Below, one piece after another: positions 1 to 5,559 of a stretch of 8,308 bases of DNA (the stretch's first letter is position 1; each line of letters opens with the position of its first letter). Origin of the DNA: an uncultured Cocleimonas sp. (GTDB lineage: Bacteria; Pseudomonadota; Gammaproteobacteria; Thiotrichales; Thiotrichaceae); assembly GCA_937974135.1 (NCBI GenBank), contig CALJIH010000310.1:1-8308 (forward strand), written 5' to 3'. The notes under the pieces were generated by a model, which worked only from the letters and a program-made list of their open reading frames with translations, was not told where the DNA came from and made no database searches. The position numbers and the translations under genes were made by a program.

Positions 1-28
1 AAGACACCCCCCCACTTTTTGCTTGTTT
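1..28. repeat. Single arm of C-run dispersed repeat (REP-like)
   Basis: The first 28 bases are an exact reverse-complement match to 6620-6647, the right arm of the palindromic element at 6572-6650. The core is GACA, seven Cs, ACTTTTTG and then CTTGTTT. No partner arm follows before the gene at 94, so this is either a solitary arm or the right-hand remainder of an element that begins before the window. It lies 65 bp upstream of the copper chaperone start, so it could also be a terminator for an unseen upstream gene. The match is directly visible; the REP/MITE interpretation is inferred. Confidence 0.85.
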
Positions 29-93
29 TGAATTAAATCGAACTCATTTATCATTCAGTCACCTAAGCATTCATTTTATACAGAGCTCAACTC

Positions 94-570
94 ATGACTA
101 AAAATCTCAACCAAATCTTTTCATTCATACTATTCGCATTCTTGTTAAATGCCTGTGATCAGAAAACAGAATCAAAGCCAGCAACAGCAGCTGAAGCGAT
201 AAAAATAGAAAATCCTCACATTCGCGAATTACCACCAGGGCTAAAAGTTACAGCGATGTATATGAAACTTAAAAATACTTCATCCACCAATCATGAATTG
301 GTTAAAGTCGAGGGTTATATGAGTAATATGATCGAATTGCATACTCACACCAATGAAAATGGGGTGATGAGAATGGGTCAAGTTGAGTCGATTCCTGTTC
401 CTGCAAACGCAACAGCAGAGGCTAAGCCAGGTAGTTACCACGTGATGATTATGGGTTTAACCCAAGATCCAAAATTAGGTGATAAATTTGACTTTACCTT
501 AACGTTCAAAGACGGTACGAGTCTACCGATAACAGCTGAAGTTAAAAAAATAGGTGCGCATTCACATTAA
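94..570 (+). CDS. PCuAC-family copper chaperone lipoprotein
   Basis: This is a 158-residue periplasmic Cu(I)-binding protein of the PCuAC (DUF461) family, which supplies copper for cytochrome c oxidase assembly, usually together with Sco. The family motif H-X10-M-X21-H-X-M is present exactly: H83, M94, H116 and M118. H85, M92, M120 and a C-terminal A-H-S-H tail could add ligands. The N-terminus has a short basic segment, a hydrophobic stretch (about residues 7-18) and a lipobox L-N-A-C with the lipidated cysteine at residue 21, so it should be a lipoprotein. Asp at +2 is the classic inner-membrane retention signal in enterobacteria; applying that here is an inference. A SCO1/SenC gene follows 76 nt downstream on the same strand, which supports the role. 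No strong Shine-Dalgarno precedes the ATG, and I see no terminator after the gene. Confidence 0.93.
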   Translation: MTKNLNQIFSFILFAFLLNACDQKTESKPATAAEAIKIENPHIRELPPGLKVTAMYMKLKNTSSTNHELVKVEGYMSNMIELHTHTNENGVMRMGQVESIPVPANATAEAKPGSYHVMIMGLTQDPKLGDKFDFTLTFKDGTSLPITAEVKKIGAHSH

Positions 571-598
571 ACTAAATATTGATGAACTAAGTCTTTAT

Positions 599-629
599 TT
601 GATGGCCTATAGTTTTACCCATTTATAAG
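599..629 (+). promoter_or_regulatory. Possible sigma-70-like promoter for the Sco gene
   Basis: TTGATG at 599-604 and TATAAG at 624-629 lie upstream of the Sco start, but they are 19 bp apart, longer than the preferred 17. The site is weak, and the Sco gene could instead be read through from the PCuAC gene. Confidence 0.25.
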
Positions 630-646
630 ATCCTTATTAAAATATT

Positions 647-1249
647 ATGCAGAAACTCTTACTTCCTCTTATCGTCTTTGCTGCTATTGCTGGTGTTGTT
701 GTCGGTAATCATTATTTCGGTCAATCGCCGAATGCAAATAAAAACGGCGTTTATGTTGACCCTCCCGGAGGTGATTTCACCTTAGACAGCAATCAAGGAA
801 AAGTCAGTTTAAGTGATTATGACGGCAAAGTAAGAATGCTGTATTTTGGTTACACCTTTTGCCCTGATGTTTGCCCAGGCTCTTTACAAAGAGTTGGGGC
901 TGCCTTCAAAAAACTCACGCCAGATGAATTAAGCCAAGTACACGGTATGTTAATCAGTGTAGATCCTGATCGCGACACCTTACAAAAACTTGAAGACTAT
1001 ACGAAATATTTTCATCCACAAATTGTCGGTGTAACGGGTAAGAAGGCTGAAATTGATGAGATCGCAAAACGTTATGACGTGACTTATCGAAAATCAGAAG
1101 GCAGCTCACCTGAGAGCTATTTGGTTGATCATACAGGTTATATTTTTGTGTTAGATAAGAAAGGAAAAATCCGAGACTACCTTCCGCATGCGGTAAAAAT
1201 TGATCGCGCAGTTGAAGTGATTAGAAAACTAATCAATGAAGATACTTAA
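647..1249 (+). CDS. sco: SCO1/SenC family copper metallochaperone
   Basis: This 200-residue protein is a membrane-anchored thioredoxin-fold copper chaperone and thiol reductase for the CuA site of cytochrome c oxidase. Residues about 4-20 form one N-terminal hydrophobic anchor, with the rest predicted to be periplasmic. The Sco copper site is intact: C72-P-D-V-C76 follows the segment LYFGYTF, and the distal ligand H162 sits in Y-L-V-D-H. The conserved segment S-V-D-P-D-R-D-T is at 104-111. The length is typical. An in-frame TAA at 638-640 lies just before the ATG at 647, so no longer start is possible. The Shine-Dalgarno is poor. It follows the PCuAC gene, its usual functional partner. It ends 23 bp from the end of the convergent acetyltransferase gene, with no clear terminator between them. 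No oxidase subunit gene is in view. Confidence 0.95.
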   Translation: MQKLLLPLIVFAAIAGVVVGNHYFGQSPNANKNGVYVDPPGGDFTLDSNQGKVSLSDYDGKVRMLYFGYTFCPDVCPGSLQRVGAAFKKLTPDELSQVHGMLISVDPDRDTLQKLEDYTKYFHPQIVGVTGKKAEIDEIAKRYDVTYRKSEGSSPESYLVDHTGYIFVLDKKGKIRDYLPHAVKIDRAVEVIRKLINEDT

Positions 1250-1272
1250 GAAAGTCTGGATTTTGTAACTAC

Positions 1273-1770
1273 TTAAAACAAGTCTTTCTGATAATAAGCA
1301 ACGTCAATCCATTGATCAAATTTTCGCCCTACTTGCTTGAAATAACCAGCTTCATAAAACCCCAATTTTTTATGAATGCCAACACTCGCTTCATTGGGTA
1401 AAGCAACCACTGCCATCAGCGCTTTGACCTTTTTATCCTCAGGATAATTCATTATCTCATCAAATAATGCCTGATAAACCTCGGTGCCTACACCTTTAAC
1501 AATATTTGTATGGGCAGTATAAACCGTTACTTCTAAGACATGTTGATAGGCTTTTCGAGCTTTCCAAAGATTTGCATAAGCGTAACCGAGGATTTCACCC
1601 TGCGCTTCATACACTAACCATGTGTATTCTGAAAGGGTATTTTCAATGCGTGCTTGCATCGTTGTCTCTGAGACGGGCTCGTATTCAAATGAAATAGTCG
1701 TGTTTTCGATGTAATAATTGTAAATTTTGCAGATAGCCGCAGCATCTGCTGATGTGGCTGGACGAATCAC
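1273..1770 (-). CDS. GNAT N-acetyltransferase, phosphinothricin/methionine sulfoximine type
   Basis: This 165-residue cytosolic protein of the GNAT superfamily resembles the Pat/Bar/MddA subgroup, which acetylates phosphinothricin, methionine sulfoximine or related amino-acid analogues. Supporting features are the N-terminal I-R-P-A-T-xx-D-A-A-A-I, then I-Y-N-Y-Y-I-E-N-T-T, the segment G-Y-A-Y-A-N-L-W-K-A-R-K-A-Y, and the C-terminal H-K-K-L-G-F with V-G-R-K-F-D-Q-W-I-D-V. The acetyl-CoA loop is K-G-V-G-T-E, somewhat degenerate compared with the usual R/Q-x-x-G-x-G/A. The start is GTG (1768-1770), supported by AAGGG at 1780-1784. It lies 47 nt after trmJ on the same strand and may be its last co-transcribed gene. 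The family call is firm. The real substrate cannot be read from sequence, and other small amines or amino acids are possible. Confidence 0.85.
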   Translation of the reverse strand: MIRPATSADAAAICKIYNYYIENTTISFEYEPVSETTMQARIENTLSEYTWLVYEAQGEILGYAYANLWKARKAYQHVLEVTVYTAHTNIVKGVGTEVYQALFDEIMNYPEDKKVKALMAVVALPNEASVGIHKKLGFYEAGYFKQVGRKFDQWIDVAYYQKDLF

Positions 1771-1779
1771 AATTGTTTA

Positions 1780-1784
1780 CCCTT
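1780..1784 (-). promoter_or_regulatory. Ribosome binding site deciding a GTG start
   Basis: On the minus strand AAGGG lies 9 nt upstream of the GTG at 1770-1768. It supports that non-ATG start for the acetyltransferase, whose N-terminal I-R-P-A-T is the normal family beginning. Confidence 0.65.
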
Positions 1785-1808
1785 GATTAAAATATTAATC
1801 ATCAAAAT

Positions 1809-1828
1809 GACACCCCCCTACTTTTTGG
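1809..1828. repeat. C-run repeat copy overlapping the trmJ 3' end
   Basis: These 20 bases, gacacccccctactttttgg, are identical to 6580-6599, the left arm of the palindromic element. Read on the minus strand, the copy contains the last two lysine codons (AAA, AAG) and the TAG stop of trmJ, and the C6/G6 run lies just after the stop. No inverted partner arm is visible on either side, so unlike the 6572-6650 copy it should not form a strong hairpin by itself. Confidence 0.88.
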
Positions 1829-2573
1829 GATTACTTGGGTTCTGTTTTTGCATTGAAGCCAAAATACCACGCATGATCCCCATTTCAGTTTGATCCATCT
1901 GGGTTCTGCTAAACATTCGTCGCAGTTTTTTCATAACATCACCGGGATGTTTCTTAAAAATAAAACCTACATCGACTAACGATTCTTCGAGATGTTGATA
2001 AAACAGTTCGGTATTTTCAATACTCGGCATTTCTCTAGTTTCAGTATTCGCAATATTGGTTTCAACATTTTCATTCAAAGCACAAAATTGTTTAAACACT
2101 TCATAACTTAGCGTTTGGACAGCAGCGGCTAAATTGAGTGAACTGTAATCAGGACTGGTCGGTATGGTGACGCGATGCGTGCAATGCACGAGGTCTTCAT
2201 TACTCAAACCCATCCTTTCAGGACCAAATACCAAGGCCACTTGTTGCTTTTTTGCGCTTAAACATAGACCGTGCGCGGCTTGTGCGGGATTTAACATCGG
2301 TAAATCGTAACCACGCGTTCTGGCTGTAGTTGCTGTAACTACCGCACAGTCTTTAACTGCTTCATATAAGCTTTCAACATGTGTGGCATTATTGACCACA
2401 TCATCTGCACTCATAGCCATTTGCAAAGCCTGTTCCAATTGGAAGTCATTTGGGTTGACCAAGATGAGATTGTTTAATCCCATGGTTTTCATGGCGCGAG
2501 CTGTTGAACCTATATTTCCTGAATGAAACGTTCTAACCAGAACAACGCGAATATTATCTAGATCACTAGCCAT
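1818..2573 (-). CDS. trmJ: tRNA (cytidine/uridine-2'-O-)-methyltransferase TrmJ
   Basis: This 251-residue SPOUT-class (TrmH group 1) methyltransferase is predicted to transfer a methyl group from S-adenosylmethionine to the 2'-hydroxyl of nucleotide 32 in the tRNA anticodon loop. The N-terminus carries V-L-V-R-T-F-H-S-G-N-I-G-S-T-A-R-A-M-K, where the family conserves an arginine and an N-I-G-S/A-x-A-R motif. The knotted cofactor region shows L-V-F-G-P-E-R-M-G-L-S-N-E-D-L and then I-P-T-S-P-D-Y-S-S-L-N-L-A-A-A-V-Q. The C-terminal helical part (K-K-L-R-R-M-F-S-R, then E-M-G-I-M-R-G-I-L-A) is the TrmJ dimer extension. Length is close to E. coli TrmJ (about 246). Its ATG lies inside the end of ispG with an 8-nt overlap, suggesting translational coupling. 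The last two sense codons and the stop lie in a dispersed repeat. Confidence 0.92.
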   Translation of the reverse strand: MASDLDNIRVVLVRTFHSGNIGSTARAMKTMGLNNLILVNPNDFQLEQALQMAMSADDVVNNATHVESLYEAVKDCAVVTATTARTRGYDLPMLNPAQAAHGLCLSAKKQQVALVFGPERMGLSNEDLVHCTHRVTIPTSPDYSSLNLAAAVQTLSYEVFKQFCALNENVETNIANTETREMPSIENTELFYQHLEESLVDVGFIFKKHPGDVMKKLRRMFSRTQMDQTEMGIMRGILASMQKQNPSNPKK

Positions 2574-3795
2574 AGTGAGTTTCTATATAACGTTCAACAA
2601 TCTGCTGAAACTCTTCGGCAATATGATCGCCTTTGAGTGTCACCGTTTTTTCGCCATCCTCATAAACAGGCGCGACAGGTTTCTCACCACTACCCGGTAA
2701 ACTAATACCGATATTGGCTTGTTTACTTTCACCAGGACCATTAACGACACAACCCATCACAGCCACTGACATTTCTTCAACACCAGAATATTTATCGCGC
2801 CATGTTGGCATTTTCTCTACCAAGTAGCCTTGGATATCCTGCGCTAAGTGTTGAAAATAATCGCTGGTGGTACGACCACAACCCGGACATGCCACGACTT
2901 GAGGTGTAAACGAACGCAAACCTAATGATTGCAAGATTTGTTGGCCAACCAACACTTCAGTCTCGCGAGCTTCACCGGGCTTAGGCGTTAATGAAATACG
3001 AATCGTATCACCAATGCCTTGTTGTAATAGAATCGATAAGGCAGCGGTTGAAGCGACGATTCCTTTACTGCCCATTCCGGCTTCGGTTAATCCTAAATGT
3101 AAAGGGTAATCACATTTTTCTGAGAGCTCTTCATAGGCCTTGATTAAGGCTTGAGCACTACTTAACTTACAAGAAATAATGATTTTATTTTTTGGTAAAC
3201 CAATTTCTTCGGCCTTTTTAGCGCTACCTAATGCAGATTCAATTAGCGCATCATGCTGTACTTCATCGAGTTCTTTTGGATTCTCTAATTGACTATTCTC
3301 ATCCAACATTCTGGCCATCAGTTTCTGATCAAGCGATCCCCAATTCACGCCTATTCGTACCGCTTTATCGTACTTCATCGCAAATTCGATCATTTGCGCA
3401 AATTGCTCATCCCCACGTTTGCCTTTACCTACATTGCCAGGATTAATACGATATTTAGCAAGTGCTTTAGCACATTCTGGTACTGCACTGAGCAGTTTGT
3501 GACCATTGAAATGGAAATCACCAATCAATGGTACGTCACAGCCAATCTTATCCAGTCTTTGACGAATTTCAGCCACGGCTTCAGCGGCTTCCATGGTATT
3601 AACCGTAATTCTAACCAACTCTGAACCCGCTTTAGCAAGCTCTGCGACTTGTTTAACAGTTCGCACCACATCGGCTGTATCCGTATTGGTCATAGATTGC
3701 ACCACAACGGGGGCATCCCCACCAACAACAACGTCACCTATTTTTACAGCGACAGTTCGTTTTCTGAGTGAAGAATGATTGTTAGCTTGAGCCAT
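2566..3795 (-). CDS. ispG: 4-hydroxy-3-methylbut-2-enyl diphosphate synthase IspG (GcpE)
   Basis: This enzyme of the MEP isoprenoid pathway reductively converts 2-C-methyl-D-erythritol 2,4-cyclodiphosphate to HMBPP with a [4Fe-4S] cluster. The cluster ligands are visible as C303-P-G-C306 and C349 in M-G-C-V-V-N-G-P-G-E, with E356 as the fourth ligand known from the family. The TIM-barrel part has V-V-Q-S-M-T-N-T-D-T near residue 31 and R-I-N-P-G-N-V-G at 116-123. At 409 residues it is longer than the roughly 370 of E. coli. It has the longer-form features L-T-E-A-G-M-G-S-K-G, A-C-P-G-C-G-R-T-T and N-I-G-I-S-L-P-G, which I associate with alpha-, beta- and xanthomonad-type proteins. It begins 9 nt after folBK and overlaps trmJ, so it sits mid-operon. 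The Shine-Dalgarno is weak, which suggests coupling to folBK translation. Confidence 0.97.
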   Translation of the reverse strand: MAQANNHSSLRKRTVAVKIGDVVVGGDAPVVVQSMTNTDTADVVRTVKQVAELAKAGSELVRITVNTMEAAEAVAEIRQRLDKIGCDVPLIGDFHFNGHKLLSAVPECAKALAKYRINPGNVGKGKRGDEQFAQMIEFAMKYDKAVRIGVNWGSLDQKLMARMLDENSQLENPKELDEVQHDALIESALGSAKKAEEIGLPKNKIIISCKLSSAQALIKAYEELSEKCDYPLHLGLTEAGMGSKGIVASTAALSILLQQGIGDTIRISLTPKPGEARETEVLVGQQILQSLGLRSFTPQVVACPGCGRTTSDYFQHLAQDIQGYLVEKMPTWRDKYSGVEEMSVAVMGCVVNGPGESKQANIGISLPGSGEKPVAPVYEDGEKTVTLKGDHIAEEFQQIVERYIETHYG

Positions 3796-3804
3796 ATGCG
3801 TTGA

Positions 3805-4677
3805 TTACTGTAATTCTGTTAAAGGTGGATATGCAGGAAAGTCTACTAATTCTGTGAGTGTATCTTTATTCAATTCAGTTGCTTTTGCTAACTGAGAAAT
3901 GGAAATCTTTTGTTGCGGATGGATCACATCAGGTGCAATTTCCGCCAGTGGAAATAGTACAAATGGATACTTCAAAATTTCAGAACGAGGTACATCATAC
4001 TCGGGCTGTAAAACTTGATTGCCATATAAAATCACGTCTACATCTAAGGTTCTTGAAATATATTTTGTATTGCGAACACGCTCTCGTGCATGTTTGTTTT
4101 CAATATTCTTTAAATGAAATTTGAGGTCAGGATAACTTAAATCTGTTTCAAAACCAGCAGTGATATTGATAAATGGATCCCCCTCAAAACCTAAGGACTC
4201 ACTTTCATAGGCTTTAGAAAATATAATTCCTGGGAAATCTTGTCGAAGCTGATCCACACAGGATTGAATATTTTTTTCACGATTAATATTACTGCCTATA
4301 TCAATAAACACCTTTATGTTTTTCTCTTGGCGGTATCTTTCTATGCTGACACCCACTTCCGCGGAATCTGTCACTGCAAAGGGTTTACCGACAGTGACTT
4401 TTACCCAATTTACGGCCATTTCTTCGAGCAATAATTCGGCTATTCTCTCGGATAAAGTTTCTACTAGTTCAAAAGCACTTGCTTTGACAAATTCTTTAAC
4501 AAGATTCGCCGCTTCTTTATAACTTAGTCCATATTGCAGATCATCAGTTTCCGCGGCTTGGCGATTATCCCAACCCATCTCGATATTTATGTTTATCTCT
4601 TGATCGATACGACGTTCCCATTCATAAACACCGATAACAGCATTTACTCGTAAGTCGCGGATATAAACTATGTCCAT
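3805..4677 (-). CDS. folBK: Bifunctional dihydroneopterin aldolase / HPPK (FolB-FolK fusion)
   Basis: This 290-residue fusion covers two consecutive steps of folate synthesis: cleavage of dihydroneopterin to 6-hydroxymethyl-dihydropterin, then pyrophosphorylation of that product. Residues 1 to about 117 are FolB. Counted from the ATG at 4677, the catalytic E21, Y53, E73 and K98 fall at the same numbers as in E. coli FolB. From about residue 122 comes FolK, with I-D-I-G-S-N at 125-130, the segment R-T-L-D-V-D-V-I-L-Y-G at 209-219 (metal-binding D212 and D214) and P-R-S-E-I at 230-234. The frame is open for 21 more codons to an ATG at 4740, but that extension has no FolB homology. AAGGA at 4683-4687 sits 5 nt before the inner ATG, so I use the shorter start. 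It is the first gene of the minus-strand cluster. FolB-FolK fusions are known, for example pneumococcal SulD. Confidence 0.93.
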   Translation of the reverse strand: MDIVYIRDLRVNAVIGVYEWERRIDQEININIEMGWDNRQAAETDDLQYGLSYKEAANLVKEFVKASAFELVETLSERIAELLLEEMAVNWVKVTVGKPFAVTDSAEVGVSIERYRQEKNIKVFIDIGSNINREKNIQSCVDQLRQDFPGIIFSKAYESESLGFEGDPFINITAGFETDLSYPDLKFHLKNIENKHARERVRNTKYISRTLDVDVILYGNQVLQPEYDVPRSEILKYPFVLFPLAEIAPDVIHPQQKISISQLAKATELNKDTLTELVDFPAYPPLTELQ

Positions 4678-4682
4678 TAAAT

Positions 4683-4687
4683 TCCTT
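4683..4687 (-). promoter_or_regulatory. folBK: Ribosome binding site fixing the folBK start
   Basis: Minus-strand AAGGA is spaced 5 nt from the ATG at 4677-4675. It is the best Shine-Dalgarno near this gene. It favours the start that aligns with E. coli FolB over the ATG 63 nt further upstream. Confidence 0.75.
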
Positions 4688-4811
4688 GTTTTGCGCTCTA
4701 AACATTGCGCTTTTATTAATCCATAAGCATACCTCAGCATTAAAAAATGGACTATTAAATTTATACTTCAACGTTATAAAATTCGATCATTACCAAAAAT
4801 ATTTAGCATTT

Positions 4812-4839
4812 CTTATACAAAATCAGTCTGAATGATCAA
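4812..4839 (-). promoter_or_regulatory. Candidate sigma-70 promoter for folBK-ispG-trmJ
   Basis: On the minus strand, TTGATC (4839-4834) and TATAAG (4817-4812) are separated by 16 bp, upstream of folBK. This is the best match I found in the 271-bp divergent intergenic region, but the region is so AT-rich that chance matches are likely. A leader of about 130 nt would result. I see no operator or riboswitch in it. Confidence 0.35.
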
Positions 4840-4893
4840 ATATTGAAATATGATTATTTAATAATGTCAGCATTTACATGAAGTTAGAATAGT

Positions 4894-4924
4894 TTACAAT
4901 CATCTGGATAGTTCTAAATATAAT
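4894..4924 (+). promoter_or_regulatory. Candidate promoter for the DoxX gene
   Basis: A perfect TATAAT -10 hexamer lies at 4919-4924, about 25 bp before the DoxX start. The only -35-like element near it is TTTACA at 4893-4898 (or TTACAA at 4894-4899), with a long 19-20 bp spacer. The leader would be short, about 18 nt. Confidence 0.4.
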
Positions 4925-4938
4925 GAATAAAACAATCT

Positions 4939-4942
4939 GGAG
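4939..4942 (+). promoter_or_regulatory. Strong ribosome binding site for the DoxX gene
   Basis: GGAG followed by a 6-nt spacer precedes the ATG at 4949. It is among the clearest Shine-Dalgarno sites in the window and fixes the DoxX start. Confidence 0.8.
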
Positions 4943-4948
4943 AAGAAC

Positions 4949-5497
4949 ATGAGTAATTGGGTTTCAAATGTGTTGGTGGGTGATGACCTGCTAACTAGAA
5001 AATTAATTCAACCTGTGATTAATTTTGCGGCAAGATTTTATGTTGCTTTTGTTTTTTTCAAGTCTGGAATTAAGAAAGTAGATGATGATTTTAGGGTAAC
5101 AGCAGAAACGATTAAACTCTTCAGAGATGACTTTAAAATACCTTTTTTACCTCCTGAAATAGCAGCAAATTTAGCTGCTTATGCCGAAATATTCCTACCC
5201 GTTTTACTTGTTATTGGTTTATTGGCACGTCCCGCGGCTATTGCCTTATTTGTGTTAAATGCTGTTGCACTGTATGCATTACATACTGCGGGTTGGGCTA
5301 ATCCAGTAAGTAATTGGCAACATATTTTATGGGGAGTAATATTTTTAGCTGTTTTTGCCTATGGCCCTAGCAAGCTCTCAATTGATAGTTGGATTGGAAA
5401 AAAATTAGTGGGTCGTAGTGCCAGTTTAATACTTAAAATTATTGGTATTGTAATCCTGTCTGGAATTGGGTACGTATTGATGCACAAATTTACTTAA
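4949..5497 (+). CDS. DoxX-family inner-membrane protein
   Basis: This 182-residue integral membrane protein of the DoxX/DoxD-like family was recognised from the N-terminal helix with R-F-Y-V-A-F-V-F-F-K-S-G-I-K-K (about 29-43) and the segment A-A-Y-A-E-I-F-L-P-V-L-L-V-I-G-L-L-A-R (about 76-94). Hydrophobic segments lie roughly at 22-38, 70-92, 95-112, 124-139 and 158-177. That suggests four core helices plus a C-terminal one, which is the part least like the short family core. DoxX relatives have been tied to thiosulfate-linked quinone reduction in archaea, to redox stress in mycobacteria and to metal-responsive operons in proteobacteria. None of these can be assigned here. It is a single-gene unit with its own strong ribosome binding site, a divergent folBK upstream and a strong terminator downstream. 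Family is fairly sure; function is unknown. Confidence 0.85.
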   Translation: MSNWVSNVLVGDDLLTRKLIQPVINFAARFYVAFVFFKSGIKKVDDDFRVTAETIKLFRDDFKIPFLPPEIAANLAAYAEIFLPVLLVIGLLARPAAIALFVLNAVALYALHTAGWANPVSNWQHILWGVIFLAVFAYGPSKLSIDSWIGKKLVGRSASLILKIIGIVILSGIGYVLMHKFT

Positions 5498-5516
5498 TTG
5501 CAAAACCAAAAAACAT

Positions 5517-5545
5517 AAAAAAGGCGACCAACTGGTCGCCTTTTT
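5517..5545. terminator. Bidirectional intrinsic terminator between doxX and galU
   Basis: A perfect GC-rich inverted repeat, GGCGACCA (5523-5530) and TGGTCGCC (5533-5540), is flanked by six As (5517-5522) on the left and five Ts (5541-5545) on the right. It therefore gives a hairpin and U-tract in both directions. It starts 19 nt after the DoxX stop and ends 14 nt from the stop of convergent galU, so it should end both transcripts. Confidence 0.95.
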
Positions 5546-5559
5546 CTTAATCTGACTTT

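Noticed and set aside
1506..1697. Plus-strand open frame antisense to the acetyltransferase gene
   Set aside because: It is short, has no ribosome binding site and lies inside a conserved GNAT gene; it is a shadow frame.
1784..1801. AT-only inverted repeat (TGATTAA, AATA loop, TTAATCA) between trmJ and the acetyltransferase gene
   Set aside because: Seven mostly A-T pairs with no following T-tract make a weak hairpin. It could be an operator, but nothing else supports that in such AT-rich spacer DNA.
3231..3778. Plus-strand open frames antisense to ispG
   Set aside because: They lie wholly within a well-conserved ispG on the other strand, lack ribosome binding sites and show no recognisable domain; they are shadow frames.
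4345..4355. GACACCCACTT inside folBK as a further repeat copy
   Set aside because: It resembles the repeat core but lacks the C6/C7 run and the ACTTTTTG tail, and it encodes conserved FolB sequence, so it is best taken as chance.
3858..4522. Plus-strand open frames antisense to folBK
   Set aside because: They are mirror frames of the FolB and FolK coding sequence, with no independent start signals or protein-like features.
4678..4740. Upstream ATG at 4740 as the folBK start
   Set aside because: The 21 added residues have no FolB homology, no good ribosome binding site precedes that ATG, and the inner ATG gives E. coli-like numbering of all four catalytic residues.
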